This document shows, piece after piece, positions 8,438-18,385 of a stretch of 64,000 nucleotides of DNA. This DNA comes from Candidatus Izimoplasma sp. ZiA1. Its GTDB lineage: Bacteria; Bacillota_I; Bacilli_A; Izemoplasmatales; Izemoplasmataceae. Location of the stretch: positions 62,001-126,000 of the forward strand of contig NQYJ01000004.1 of NCBI GenBank assembly GCA_002285055.1, given 5' to 3'. The notes under the pieces are model-generated. The model did not search any database. It was not told where the DNA came from and was given only the letters and a program-made list of their open reading frames with translations. A program made the translations under genes and the position numbers. How positions within the stretch are numbered: the first letter of the stretch is position 1; each line of letters starts with the position of its first letter.

Positions 8438-8908
8438 ATGGAATTATTTTATGATGGTGTTACTAAAGACTCGATAAATAAAGAAAACATGAGAGTAGCA
8501 TGTCGAGGTATTGTTAAAAAAGATGGTTTATATTTAATGGTACACCTTAAAAAGACTGATATTTATACATTCCCTGGTGGTGGAATCTTTGAAGGTGAAT
8601 CTTTAGATGAATGTGCAAAAAGAGAAGTTTTAGAAGAAACTGGAATTAAAGTAAAAGCTTTAAAACTTAAAATTAGTGTTACTGAATACTTTATAGATTC
8701 AACTTGGACAAATCATTATTTCACTTGTGAGATTGATGATGAAAATAACGTACAAGATCTAACTGATGAGGAAAAAGAGTTAGAACTAGAAGTTGTTTGG
8801 AAAAGTGAAGAAGAAATATTTGATATCTTTGAAAACAACATGACATTGCACGAACAAGGACCTCAAGTTCATAAAAGGGAGTTTTTTGGATTTATCAATA
8901 GTTTGTAA
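8438..8908 (+). CDS. Nudix hydrolase
   Basis: A 156-residue Nudix protein. The box is complete: GGGIFEGESLDECAKREV runs into LEETGI, matching Gx5Ex7REUxEExGU. Members hydrolyse nucleoside diphosphates linked to another group, such as oxidised nucleotides, ADP-ribose or NADH; the substrate is not evident. TGGAGGA at 8427-8433 supports the ATG at 8438 rather than the one at 8426, which lies within the ribosome site. It follows the receiver gene by 27 nt and precedes the DUF2779 gene by 11 nt, suggesting one transcript. Confidence 0.85.
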   Translation: MELFYDGVTKDSINKENMRVACRGIVKKDGLYLMVHLKKTDIYTFPGGGIFEGESLDECAKREVLEETGIKVKALKLKISVTEYFIDSTWTNHYFTCEIDDENNVQDLTDEEKELELEVVWKSEEEIFDIFENNMTLHEQGPQVHKREFFGFINSL

Positions 8909-8919
8909 GAGGTGAAGAT

Positions 8920-10704
8920 ATGAATGAAATGAATATCACAAAAAGTACATTTATGGAATATCTAAGATGTAATAGATATCCTGCGTTAAATAAAATATAT
9001 AAACGAAAAGATACAGAAGACTTAGAAAAAGAAAGATATTATGACTTAATCTCATCTCTTGAAAACTTTGAGATTGATGATGATGAAATTATGAACTTTG
9101 ACACAGAACATTTAGATGTTATGATGCCTTATTTTAGTAAGATAGAGGTTTTACTCGCTAATAAGGTTAGTAGCTTATTTAAAGGTGAAACTAAATACGG
9201 TATAAAATATGGTGAACAAAAGTTATTCTTAAGAGATTACTTAAACTTTAATCTAAGTTGTTTTGTCGATATATATAACAAAAGTGAACACACTAACATA
9301 ATTGAGGTTAAAGCAACAACCTCAAGAAAATACTTAGATTTAGGGTTTAGTATTGATGGAGTTAAACAAAGCATATTTTATAAGGATGAAGACAACATCT
9401 TACATTTAAGAGAAAAATTAGACCCTGATTTACTTACTAATAAAAAATATATGGTTCAAAGAAATAAACTAAAAGATCGATTCCACTCTGTTGGCGTATA
9501 TGTTTATGACTTACTCTTCCAACGTTTTGTTATTGAGGATGATATAAAAGATGCTAAATACTATTTAGGAATCGTTAATAGTGAATATGTATTTGATGGT
9601 ACATATATTGAAGATGAACCAATATACGATACTTCAATTGCGATACTAATTGATTTAACTGATTTGACAAAAGAATTATTACCGGTGATGGAAGAAGAAA
9701 TCAAAAAGGTAATAAATAGAATAACTGAAGATGATGAATCAAAAGTGAAATTAGGTAATTATTGTCAACTTAAAAAAATGAGACAATGCATTTTTAAAGA
9801 TATATGTTATTCACATGTACCAACTAAAAACAGCTTGCTTGAATTTCTTGATAAACATCATGGGTTTAAAACTAGTGAAGGTGAAAAGTATGATTATTTT
9901 GAACTTTTAAATGATGGTTATTTAACAATGGAGTCGGTACCTCATAATTGGCTTACTAGAAGAAATAATCAGATCCAAAGAGATTGTGCGTTAACGCATA
10001 AAGAGTATTTTGACATCGCAAAGATAAGAAGTGCAGTTGAAATCTTAAAATACCCGATATATCATTTGGATTTTGAAAGCTTTCCATGTCCTTTACCAAG
10101 GTTTCGAGGTGAAAAAGCATATGCTCAAAGTTTATTCCAGTTTAGTTTACATATTGAACGTGAACCCGGAGTATGTGATAAAGAAAAAGATCATTATGAG
10201 TTTTTAGCATATGACCATTCAGATAACCGCGAGCAACTTGTTAAAGAGTTGTGCGAAGCTATTAAGGATGATGGTGGTAGTGTCATGGTTTATAATCAAG
10301 CCTTTGAAAAAACAAGGATCAAAGAACTAGCACATATCTTTCCTGAGTATAGTGAAAAATTATTAAAAATAAATGAACGTTTATACGATTTACTACATGT
10401 TGTTAAAACTAATTCAAAAATGTTTATAAGTTTAGGATATGATGACGAACGTAGTAAAACTGTAAATTACTATCATGAGGATTTACATGGTTCATTTAGT
10501 ATTAAAAAGGTATTACCAATTTTTAGTGATTTAACATACAAAGGAATGGTAGTTGGAAACGGAATGGAAGCAGTTTATGCATATGCTAGGTATAAACAGT
10601 ATGATGAAACAAGTTTAAAAGTAACAAGAGAGGCCCTTACTAAGTATTGTCAGCAAGATACTTGGGCAATGGTCGAAATTTTAAAAGAGTTACGCAAAAT
10701 ATAA
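8920..10704 (+). CDS. DUF2779 protein: Fe-S PD-(D/E)XK nuclease plus exonuclease-like domain
   Basis: A 594-residue protein that appears to hold two nuclease modules. The N-terminal half has a PD-(D/E)XK core (D117 in CFVDIY, E129 and K131 in IEVKAT). Cysteines C17, C282, C290 and C296 are placed like the 4Fe-4S staple of Cas4 and AddB. The C-terminal half (about 380-594, DUF2779) starts with HLDFESF (D384, E386) and continues with YNQAFEKTR (N459, E463) and YCQQDTWAMVEIL (D580), a DEDD-exonuclease-like layout. The function of the family is not established; processing of DNA or RNA ends is a reasonable inference. AGAGGTGA before the ATG is its ribosome site. Confidence 0.7.
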   Translation: MNEMNITKSTFMEYLRCNRYPALNKIYKRKDTEDLEKERYYDLISSLENFEIDDDEIMNFDTEHLDVMMPYFSKIEVLLANKVSSLFKGETKYGIKYGEQKLFLRDYLNFNLSCFVDIYNKSEHTNIIEVKATTSRKYLDLGFSIDGVKQSIFYKDEDNILHLREKLDPDLLTNKKYMVQRNKLKDRFHSVGVYVYDLLFQRFVIEDDIKDAKYYLGIVNSEYVFDGTYIEDEPIYDTSIAILIDLTDLTKELLPVMEEEIKKVINRITEDDESKVKLGNYCQLKKMRQCIFKDICYSHVPTKNSLLEFLDKHHGFKTSEGEKYDYFELLNDGYLTMESVPHNWLTRRNNQIQRDCALTHKEYFDIAKIRSAVEILKYPIYHLDFESFPCPLPRFRGEKAYAQSLFQFSLHIEREPGVCDKEKDHYEFLAYDHSDNREQLVKELCEAIKDDGGSVMVYNQAFEKTRIKELAHIFPEYSEKLLKINERLYDLLHVVKTNSKMFISLGYDDERSKTVNYYHEDLHGSFSIKKVLPIFSDLTYKGMVVGNGMEAVYAYARYKQYDETSLKVTREALTKYCQQDTWAMVEILKELRKI

Positions 10705-10727
10705 TCAATCTTATATAAGTTATTTGG

Positions 10728-10755
10728 TTTACAAATATGCTAAATATGTTATAAT
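10728..10755 (+). promoter_or_regulatory. Promoter for tig
   Basis: TTTACA (10728-10733) and TATAAT (10750-10755) are spaced by 16 nt. Confidence 0.75.
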
Positions 10756-10786
10756 TAAAAAGATTTGAATTTTAGGAGGAATAACT

Positions 10787-12073
10787 GTGGTAAAAATAGA
10801 TAAATTATCAGGATCAAAAGTAAGAATTGAGATAGAAGTTACTAAAGAACAATTCGAACATGGATTATCTCACGCTTTTGAAGGAATTAAAGACGAAGTA
10901 GAAATAAAAGGATTTAGAAAAGGTAAAGTAACTAGAGCAATGTATGAACAACACTTTGGTGTTGAATCTTTATATGATGAAGCAATTAATCATGTTATCC
11001 AAGAAACTTATGTAGACGCAGTAATAACTGAAAAAGTTGACGTTGTTGCACAACCGAAAATTGATTTAGATGTTACTAAAGTAGCTAAAAATAAAGGGTT
11101 TACTTATACTGCTGAAGTTGCTGTTAAACCTGAAGTAACTTTAGGTGATTACAAAGGATTAACATTTGAAAAATTAAGTGATGAAGTTAAAGAAGACGAC
11201 GTTGCAAAAGAAATCGCTAAATTAACAGCTGGAAATGCTGAACTAGTATTAAAAGAAGAAGGAACTTTAGAAAATGGAGATACAGCTATCTTTGATTTTG
11301 AAGGTTTCGTAGATAATGAACCTTTTGAAGGTGGAAAAGCTGAAAATTACGAATTAGTAATGGGAAGCGGACAATTCATTCCAGGATTTGAAGATCAAAT
11401 GGTAGGAATGACTTTAGGAGAAGAAAAAGACGTTAACGTTAAATTCCCTGAGGATTACCATGCCGAAAACTTAAAAGGTAAAGACGCTGTATTTAAAGTT
11501 AAATTACATGAAATGAAATTCCAAGAAACTCCAGAATTAACTGATGATTTTGTTAAATCATTAGATAAAGAAGGAATTGAAACTGTAGAAGCTTTAAAAG
11601 CAGATACATTAGCTAAATTACAAGAAGCTTTAACACAAACAAACAAAAACAAAGTTATTGATTTTGCTGTTGAAGAAGCATCTAAAAATGCTACTTTCGA
11701 GATGGCTGAAGAAATGATTTTAGAAGAAAAAAATCGTTTAATGGATAATACAATTCAACAAGCTAAGCAATATGGATTAGACTTAGATACATACTTAATG
11801 TATTCAGGAATGAATAAAGAACAATTTGAAGCTCAACTTATGTTAGATGCTAAAAGATCTTTATCATATAACTTAGTTATTGAAGCAATTGCATTAAAAG
11901 AAGAAATTAAAGCAACTGAAGATGAAGTAAATGCTAAATTTGAAGAATTAGCTACACAATACAACATGGGTCTTGAACAGATTAAAGGGCAAGTTTCAAC
12001 AGAAGCAATCGAACAAGAAGTTGTATTTAAGAAAACAATTGATTTCTTAGTAGAAAATTTAAATATTCAATAA
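10787..12073 (+). CDS. tig: Trigger factor
   Basis: A 428-residue ribosome-associated chaperone and peptidyl-prolyl isomerase. The N-terminal ribosome-binding domain has the signature GFRKGKVTR around residues 42-50. The FKBP-like domain starts near 150 with GDTAIFDFEGFVD and includes SGQFIPGFEDQMVGM, and a helical C-terminal domain follows. The start is GTG, six nt after AGGAGGA at 10774-10780; no ATG fits. It folds nascent chains at the ribosome exit. lon follows as a separate unit with its own promoter. Confidence 0.97.
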   Translation: MVKIDKLSGSKVRIEIEVTKEQFEHGLSHAFEGIKDEVEIKGFRKGKVTRAMYEQHFGVESLYDEAINHVIQETYVDAVITEKVDVVAQPKIDLDVTKVAKNKGFTYTAEVAVKPEVTLGDYKGLTFEKLSDEVKEDDVAKEIAKLTAGNAELVLKEEGTLENGDTAIFDFEGFVDNEPFEGGKAENYELVMGSGQFIPGFEDQMVGMTLGEEKDVNVKFPEDYHAENLKGKDAVFKVKLHEMKFQETPELTDDFVKSLDKEGIETVEALKADTLAKLQEALTQTNKNKVIDFAVEEASKNATFEMAEEMILEEKNRLMDNTIQQAKQYGLDLDTYLMYSGMNKEQFEAQLMLDAKRSLSYNLVIEAIALKEEIKATEDEVNAKFEELATQYNMGLEQIKGQVSTEAIEQEVVFKKTIDFLVENLNIQ

Positions 12074-12079
12074 TAATTA

Positions 12080-12105
12080 AACACCGCCTTTGGTGGTGTT
12101 TTTAT
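12080..12105 (+). terminator. Terminator after tig
   Basis: AACACCGCC (12080-12088) pairs with GGTGGTGTT (12092-12100), with one G-T pair, followed by a T-run. Confidence 0.92.
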
Positions 12106-12129
12106 TAAAAAAACTAAAAGTCGTTTAAA

Positions 12130-12158
12130 TTGAAAAATACTTGATTTACAAGTATAAT
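12130..12158 (+). promoter_or_regulatory. Promoter for lon
   Basis: TTGAAA (12130-12135) and TATAAT (12153-12158) are spaced by 17 nt. I see no CtsR- or CIRCE-type heat-shock operator beside it. Confidence 0.8.
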
Positions 12159-12194
12159 ATATATGCATCTACATAGATTAAGAGAGGTGATAAT

Positions 12195-14519
12195 ATGTAT
12201 GAAGCAAACGTTTTAACAGAAGGTATATTACCAGCAATCGCTATAAGAGGTATAGCTCCATTTCCTCATACAGAACTTCGTACAGAAATCGGACGAAATG
12301 TAAGTGTTAGTGCATTACTTGAAAGTGAAAAAAACTATCAAAATCATGTATTACTGCTTATTCAAGAAAATCCTATGCATGAAGTACCATCAAAAAACAA
12401 TGTTCTTGGATACGGAATTATCGCAAAAATAGGAATTAAAATTAAACTACCAAATGGTAATTATAAAGTTAAATTCGACCCAATTATGCGTGCTGAAATC
12501 CTAGAGTTTACAGAAACTGAACCATTCTTTTTAACAAGTTTTAAAACAATGCCTACAGTTCAAGAAGATATTGATCAAGAATTAGCATTAGTTAGAATGA
12601 TTGTTAAACAAGTAATAGATAACTCTAAAAAATTACTAAATAACCCAAAACAAAGCCTTGATGCAATTCAAGGTGGTGTTTCTAGTGATAAATTATGTGA
12701 TATTATTGCTCAGAATTTAAAAATTGGAGAAAACTTAAAATTTAAGTATATTCAAACAGATTCTTTAAATCAAAGACTAACATATTTACTTGAAGATATT
12801 GAAAAAGAAAAATATATGGCTAATATTGAAGATCAAATCAATTTAACTGTAAAGAAAAACATTGATGAAAATCAAAAAGAATACTATTTAAGAGAAAAAA
12901 TGCGTGCTATTCAAGAAGAATTAGGCGACAAAGTAAAAAAAGAATCAGATATTGAGGATTTAAAACAAAAAATCCTTGCTAAAAAAATGCCTGCTTCAAT
13001 TGAAGAAAAAGCCCTTTATGAATTATCTAGATATCAAACTTTACCAGCATCAAGTGGTGAATCTGGTGTTATTAGAACATACCTAGACTTTATCCTTGAT
13101 TTACCTTGGAAAGAGTTTAGCACTGATGAAAAAGATATTAAAAAAGCTGAAAATGAACTTGATAAAACTCACTTTGGTTTAGAAAAAGTCAAAGAAAGAA
13201 TTTTAGAGTATTTAAGTGTAAAATTACTTACTGGTAAAAACCCACAAACAATTTTATGTTTAGTAGGACCTCCAGGAGTTGGGAAAACATCTTTAGCTCA
13301 ATCAATATCAAATGCTCTTGGCCGTACATTTGTAAAACAATCTTTAGGTGGTATTAAAGATGAAGCAGAAATAAGAGGACATAGAAGAACATATTTAGGA
13401 GCATTACCTGGACGTATCTTACAAGGTATGAAAAAAGCAGGAGTAATTAATCCTTTATTCTTATTAGATGAAATTGATAAATTAGGTAGTGATTATAAAG
13501 GTGACCCTAGTGCAGCTATGTTAGAAGTTCTAGACCCTGAGCAAAATGCAAAATTTAGTGATCATTATTTAGAAGAACAATATGATCTAAGCCAAGTATT
13601 ATTTATCGCAACTGCAAACTATTTAGGAAATATTCCCCCGGCTTTAAGAGACCGTATGGAAATTATTGAACTTTCTAGTTATACTGAACAAGAAAAATTT
13701 AATATTGCTAAAAAACATTTAATCAGTAAACAATTACTTACTCATGGATTAACTGAAAATCAGTTTAAATTAGAAGATGAAGCAGTAATGGTTTTAATTA
13801 GAGAATACACTCGTGAATCCGGAGTTAGACAGCTAGACCGTTTAATTGGTTCACTAATCAGAAAAGCAATTAAAAAAATACTTGGTGATAAAGAACCAAG
13901 CATTACAATTAAAGATACTGATGTAACTAGTTATTTAGGAAAACCAATCTTTAAAAATTCAAAAGCTGAAGAAAAAGATCAGGTTGGCGTTGTAACTGGA
14001 CTTGCATATACACAATTTGGTGGAGATACTTTACAAGTTGAAGTTAACTCATATCCAGGTACTGGTAAATTAGTTTTAACTGGTAAACTAGGTGACGTAA
14101 TGAAAGAATCAGCACAAGCTGCATTATCTTATGTTCGTTCAAATAGCGATAAGTTAAAAATTAATAATGATGTATTTGAAAAAAATGACATTCATATCCA
14201 TGTTCCTGAGGGAGCTGTACCAAAAGATGGACCTAGTGCTGGTGTTACAATCACAACTGCAATTGTTTCAGCATTAACAAATAAAAAGGTCGACCATTTA
14301 ATGGGAATGACTGGAGAAATAACTTTAAGAGGTCGTGTATTACCAATTGGTGGATTAAAAGAAAAATCAATTGCTGCTCACCGTAGTGGTTTAAAAACAA
14401 TTATGATTCCAATGGAAAACACTAAAGACTTAGAAGATATTCCAGAAGACGTTAAAAAACATTTAACTATTATTCCTGTAGATACAATCGATCAAGTCTT
14501 AAAACAAGCATTAAAATAG
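12195..14519 (+). CDS. lon: ATP-dependent protease Lon
   Basis: A 774-residue full-length LonA. The N-terminal substrate domain (about 1-200) is followed by a helical linker with YYLREKMRAIQEEL. The AAA+ module has Walker A GPPGVGKT (358-365) and Walker B LFLLDEID (421-428). The C-terminal serine-lysine protease has S681 in KDGPSAGVT and K724 in GGLKEKS. It degrades misfolded and regulatory proteins in the cytoplasm. The RBS is AGAGAGGTGA ahead of the ATG. It has its own promoter and terminator, so it is monocistronic. Confidence 0.98.
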   Translation: MYEANVLTEGILPAIAIRGIAPFPHTELRTEIGRNVSVSALLESEKNYQNHVLLLIQENPMHEVPSKNNVLGYGIIAKIGIKIKLPNGNYKVKFDPIMRAEILEFTETEPFFLTSFKTMPTVQEDIDQELALVRMIVKQVIDNSKKLLNNPKQSLDAIQGGVSSDKLCDIIAQNLKIGENLKFKYIQTDSLNQRLTYLLEDIEKEKYMANIEDQINLTVKKNIDENQKEYYLREKMRAIQEELGDKVKKESDIEDLKQKILAKKMPASIEEKALYELSRYQTLPASSGESGVIRTYLDFILDLPWKEFSTDEKDIKKAENELDKTHFGLEKVKERILEYLSVKLLTGKNPQTILCLVGPPGVGKTSLAQSISNALGRTFVKQSLGGIKDEAEIRGHRRTYLGALPGRILQGMKKAGVINPLFLLDEIDKLGSDYKGDPSAAMLEVLDPEQNAKFSDHYLEEQYDLSQVLFIATANYLGNIPPALRDRMEIIELSSYTEQEKFNIAKKHLISKQLLTHGLTENQFKLEDEAVMVLIREYTRESGVRQLDRLIGSLIRKAIKKILGDKEPSITIKDTDVTSYLGKPIFKNSKAEEKDQVGVVTGLAYTQFGGDTLQVEVNSYPGTGKLVLTGKLGDVMKESAQAALSYVRSNSDKLKINNDVFEKNDIHIHVPEGAVPKDGPSAGVTITTAIVSALTNKKVDHLMGMTGEITLRGRVLPIGGLKEKSIAAHRSGLKTIMIPMENTKDLEDIPEDVKKHLTIIPVDTIDQVLKQALK

Positions 14520-14545
14520 GAAAAGCTCACGCTTTTCCTTTTTTT
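14519..14545 (+). terminator. Terminator after lon
   Basis: GGAAAAGC (14519-14526) pairs with GCTTTTCC (14531-14538) and is followed by seven T. It also overlaps the end of the convergent gene at 14544. Confidence 0.9.
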
Positions 14546-15164
14546 ATGTTAATTTACTTTGTAAAAAATCTAAAAGAATAGAATTTCCTTTAATACCTTC
14601 ATAATTGATAAATGTTTTATATATATCCAATTTATCAACGCCACTTTCAATAAGACCATCAACAATTGTTTCTAAATAGATGATTGAAGGGCTTGAAAAA
14701 TCAGTTGTCTTCTTGTTTTCAGTAAAGCTATAAATTGTTGAACCTTCATAACTTCCTAATCGTATCATCTTGCCATACCAGTTGTTACTTAATCTTAATG
14801 ATTCATTTCTTTTAAAATAATCAAAATTAATTGCGATTTTGTCAACACTAGGATCAAGTCCGTTTTCTTGAGCGAGAACATCTAAAAACTGCTCTTTTGT
14901 AATTAGGTACATTTTACATATTGAATTTCCTTTAGTAGATGTATCTAAAAACGCAACTCCACCATTACCCCAAGCACTTGAATTTTTAGCAAAATATATA
15001 TTGTAATCAAGATGTTTTACACTGCTTTTTAAAGGTAAAGATTTATCATTAGAGCCAAATTCAACTTTATCTTTGTTCCTAAATTTTCCACCAGTAATAT
15101 ATTTTAAGAAGCGTTCTTCAAAGATATTTGAACCATAACTTAAATACCAAACATAATCATTCAT
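14544..15164 (-). CDS. Gamma-glutamylcyclotransferase-like protein
   Basis: A 206-residue protein starting MNDYVWYLSYGSN. The YGSN motif close to the N terminus is the substrate-binding loop of the gamma-glutamylcyclotransferase-like fold, and RFLKYITGG follows it, a pattern I associate with a poorly described bacterial branch. The longer frame beginning at 15296 has no ribosome site; AAGGATGTG just upstream supports the start at 15164. The true substrate is unknown. It is convergent with lon and divergent from pepF. Confidence 0.65.
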   Translation of the reverse strand: MNDYVWYLSYGSNIFEERFLKYITGGKFRNKDKVEFGSNDKSLPLKSSVKHLDYNIYFAKNSSAWGNGGVAFLDTSTKGNSICKMYLITKEQFLDVLAQENGLDPSVDKIAINFDYFKRNESLRLSNNWYGKMIRLGSYEGSTIYSFTENKKTTDFSSPSIIYLETIVDGLIESGVDKLDIYKTFINYEGIKGNSILLDFLQSKLT

Positions 15165-15290
15165 CTTTTCACATCCTTTATATAAGTTGTATCTATATAA
15201 TAATATATATAAATCTATTTGAAAAGGCTTGTTTTTTAAAAAACTAGATGATAACATTAACTTGATTAGTAAATATAAGGAGGAATTTAT

Positions 15291-17048
15291 ATGCATGAAT
15301 GGAGTTTAGAACCACTGTTTTCATCTTATGAAAGTAAGGAATTTAAAGATGCAATAAAGGAAATTGAAAAAGATTCATTAAGAGCTTTGGAATTTGCTGA
15401 AAAGGATTTATCTGAGACAAATCAAGCATTAATTAGAATTGAGGAGTATATTAGTTTATCTTCAAAAATTAGAACAAACTTCTTAAAATGTTTTGCATAC
15501 TCAACATTACGTCTTGCAACAGACGCATTAGATGAAGATGCAAGTAAATACATGAATAAACTTCAAGGGATGAGTAGTAAACTTACACCTTTTAGTACTA
15601 AGTTTTCAAAATGGTTACCAACCCTTAATAATCTAGATGAGTTAATTGAAACAAGTACTTTATTAAAAGAACATGAGTATTTTCTAAAAAGCATTGTAGA
15701 TAACTCAAAACATGTTTTAAGTGATAAAGAAGAAGCAATTATATCAAAAATGCAACAAACATCATCAAGTGCTTGGGGACAATTACATGGTTTATTAACA
15801 TCAACTTTAGAAGTTGAGTTTGATGGTAAAACAATTACTTTGTCAGACGTTAGAAACCTTGCAATGAGTAAAGATAAAGAAGTTAGAAAGAAAGCTTATT
15901 ACGCTGAAATAAAAGCTTTAGAAAAAATTGAATTATCAATTGCCTATGCATTAAATGGTGTAAAAGGTGAAGTTAATACTTTATCTGAGATGCGCGGTTT
16001 TGAAAGTCCTTTAGCTCAAGCTGTATATAATTCTAGAATGAAACAAACGACTTTAGATTCATTAATTCAAGCAATGAGAGAATATTTACCTCATTTCCAT
16101 CGTTACCTAAAAAGAAAAGCTGAATTATTAGGACATAAAAATGGTTTACCATTTTATGATTTATTTGCACCTGTTGGTGAATCAAGTAAAGAGTTTAGTG
16201 TTGATGAAGCAATGAATTTTGTTTTTGATAATTTTAAATCTTTTAGTCCGGATTTAGAAGAAATGGCAAGAAGAGCTTATAAAGAAAACTGGATTGATTT
16301 TTTACCTAAAAAAGGTAAAAGAGGTGGAGCTTTCTGTTCTAACCTTCATCCAATCAAACAATCAAGAGTATTAACTAACTTTAGTGGATCTTTTAGTAAT
16401 GTTATTACTTTAAGTCATGAACTGGGACATGCTTACCATGGTGAACAAATCTTTAAAGAAAGCATTTTAAATGCAACATATACAATGCCAGTTGCAGAAA
16501 CTGCATCAACTTTCTGTGAAACAATTGTTAAAAATGCGGCATTAAAAGAAGCTGATAAAGAAGAAAAAATATTTATTCTTGAACAATCTTTAAAAGGTTC
16601 TACAGGAGTAATAGTTGATATATTAAGTAGATTCATTTTTGAGAAAGAAGTTTTTGATAAACGTAAATCAACTCCTCTAAATCCAAGAATGTTAAAAGAA
16701 ATGATGTTAAGTGCTCAAAAAGAAGCTTATGGTGAGGCTTTAGATCATGACTTCTTACATCCTTATATGTGGGTTGTAAAGGGTCATTATTACCGAGGGG
16801 GTTTAAGTTTCTATAACTTCCCATATGCATTTGGATTATTATTTGCCAAAGGAATTTATGCAAAATTTAAGTCTCAAGGTGAAAGCTTTGTTGATGATGT
16901 AAAATTACTACTTCAAAAAACAGGGCAAATGAGTGTTGAGGATGTTGCTTCTCTTGTTGGTATTGACTTAACTAATGTTGATTTCTGGCGTTCAAGCTTA
17001 GAAGTCATTAAAGAAGAAATAGATTTATTTATTGAATTAACAGAATAA
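15291..17048 (+). CDS. pepF: Oligoendopeptidase F family metallopeptidase
   Basis: A 585-residue M3 peptidase. The zinc site HELGHAYHG places the HExxH histidines at 376 and 380, and ETASTFCE about 25 residues later supplies the third ligand. The N-terminal half is the helical cap typical of PepF, and no signal peptide is seen, so it acts in the cytoplasm on short peptides. AAGGAGG precedes the ATG. It ends in a clear terminator and appears monocistronic. Confidence 0.93.
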   Translation: MHEWSLEPLFSSYESKEFKDAIKEIEKDSLRALEFAEKDLSETNQALIRIEEYISLSSKIRTNFLKCFAYSTLRLATDALDEDASKYMNKLQGMSSKLTPFSTKFSKWLPTLNNLDELIETSTLLKEHEYFLKSIVDNSKHVLSDKEEAIISKMQQTSSSAWGQLHGLLTSTLEVEFDGKTITLSDVRNLAMSKDKEVRKKAYYAEIKALEKIELSIAYALNGVKGEVNTLSEMRGFESPLAQAVYNSRMKQTTLDSLIQAMREYLPHFHRYLKRKAELLGHKNGLPFYDLFAPVGESSKEFSVDEAMNFVFDNFKSFSPDLEEMARRAYKENWIDFLPKKGKRGGAFCSNLHPIKQSRVLTNFSGSFSNVITLSHELGHAYHGEQIFKESILNATYTMPVAETASTFCETIVKNAALKEADKEEKIFILEQSLKGSTGVIVDILSRFIFEKEVFDKRKSTPLNPRMLKEMMLSAQKEAYGEALDHDFLHPYMWVVKGHYYRGGLSFYNFPYAFGLLFAKGIYAKFKSQGESFVDDVKLLLQKTGQMSVEDVASLVGIDLTNVDFWRSSLEVIKEEIDLFIELTE

Positions 17049-17049
17049 T

Positions 17050-17080
17050 ATAATAGCCACGAAAGTGGCTATTATTATTT
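17050..17080 (+). terminator. Terminator after pepF
   Basis: AATAGCCAC (17052-17060) and GTGGCTATT (17065-17073) enclose a GAAA tetraloop and are followed by T-rich sequence. Confidence 0.88.
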
Positions 17081-17131
17081 ATTTAAGAGTGATATAATTA
17101 TATTAAGAAATTATTAAACTGAGGTGGGAAT

Positions 17132-18145
17132 ATGATAGATTTTAGAAGTGATACAGTAACAAAACCAACAAAAGAAATGCGCATTGCAATGATGGATGTT
17201 CTTGTTGGTGATGATGTTTATGAAGATGATCCAACGATAAAAGAACTTGAAAATCTTGCAGCATCAATGACAGGATTTGAAGCTGCATTATTTGTTCCTA
17301 GTGGTACATTTGGTAATCAATTAGCAATTATGACTCATACAAACCGTGGTGATGAAATAATTGTTGGAATGCATTCTCATATTAAAAATTATGAAGTTGG
17401 GGCCGCAGCAGTTTTAAGTGGTGTAAGTTATCACATAATTGAAGAGATGCTGGGAATGATGCCTCTTACTAAAATTAGAGAAGGTGTTAGAGGTAATGAT
17501 GTACATTATCCAGATACTTCCTTAATATGTTTAGAAAATGCTCATGGTAGTGGGAAAGTACTTCCACTTGAATATTTAAGTGAAGTTAGAAATATAGCTA
17601 ATCAAAATGATTTAAAAGTTCATATTGATGGAGCAAGACTTTTTAATGCCGCAACATCTTTAGATGTTGACGTTAAAGAAATTACTAAATATGCAGATAG
17701 TGTAATGTTTTGTTTATCTAAAGGATTAGCTAGTCCGATAGGTAGTATGGTTGTAGGTAATCAAAAATTTATTGACAAAGCAAGAAGAAACCGTAAATTA
17801 ATGGGTGGAGGAATGCGACAAGTAGGAATTTTAGGGGCTTGTGGCTTAATCTCATTAAAAGAGATGACTAAAAGATTAAAAGAAGATCATAAAAATGCTA
17901 AGTATGTAGCTGAGCAATTAAGTATGATACCTGAATTTGATGTAGATTTTGAGCATTTAGATATCAATATGGTTTTTGTTAAAAGCACAATTGATTTTGT
18001 TGATTTAAAAGAATATCTGATCCCAAAAGGAATAATTATTGGCGGATATAAAGGTGAAAATTTACGAGTTGCACTTCATAATGATGTAAAAAAAGAAGAC
18101 ATTGATTTATTAATTAAATACATAAAAGAGTACTTAAATAAATAA
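17132..18145 (+). CDS. ltaE: Low-specificity L-threonine aldolase
   Basis: A 337-residue fold-type I PLP enzyme with the family opening MIDFRSDTVTKPT. D166 lies in HIDGARL and the PLP lysine is K197 in FCLSKGLASP. The family cleaves L-threonine and allo-threonine to glycine and acetaldehyde. No SHMT gene is in the window, so its weight in glycine supply cannot be judged. GAGGTGGGA is the ribosome site, and a TATAAT at 17093-17098 lies upstream. Confidence 0.93.
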   Translation: MIDFRSDTVTKPTKEMRIAMMDVLVGDDVYEDDPTIKELENLAASMTGFEAALFVPSGTFGNQLAIMTHTNRGDEIIVGMHSHIKNYEVGAAAVLSGVSYHIIEEMLGMMPLTKIREGVRGNDVHYPDTSLICLENAHGSGKVLPLEYLSEVRNIANQNDLKVHIDGARLFNAATSLDVDVKEITKYADSVMFCLSKGLASPIGSMVVGNQKFIDKARRNRKLMGGGMRQVGILGACGLISLKEMTKRLKEDHKNAKYVAEQLSMIPEFDVDFEHLDINMVFVKSTIDFVDLKEYLIPKGIIIGGYKGENLRVALHNDVKKEDIDLLIKYIKEYLNK

Positions 18146-18219
18146 ATAAAAAAAATATTGTTTTAATAGATACTATTTTTTGATATAATACTTGAAAAGA
18201 GGAAAAAGAGGAGATTCAT

Positions 18220-18384
18220 ATGACAAAAGATACTAAAAGACTTTTATTAGGAATCTTAAGTTTTATTATTCCGCTTGTAGGATTTGTTTTATACTTTGTG
18301 TATACACCTAAGAAAGATGCTAAACTATTTGGTTTAATCGCATTGATCGCAGTTGTATTATATGTTGTTTGGCGAGTTCTATAA
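18220..18384 (+). CDS. Small membrane protein, 54 residues
   Basis: ATG at 18220 follows AAGAGGAG with good spacing and opens a 54-codon frame ending in TAA. The product has two hydrophobic segments, about residues 8-27 and 37-54, separated by a short charged loop (TPKKDAK), so it is a hairpin membrane protein. Its upstream TGATATAAT-like element and the strong terminator right after the stop indicate a real short gene. I do not recognise a family. Confidence 0.7.
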   Translation: MTKDTKRLLLGILSFIIPLVGFVLYFVYTPKKDAKLFGLIALIAVVLYVVWRVL

Positions 18385-18385
18385 T

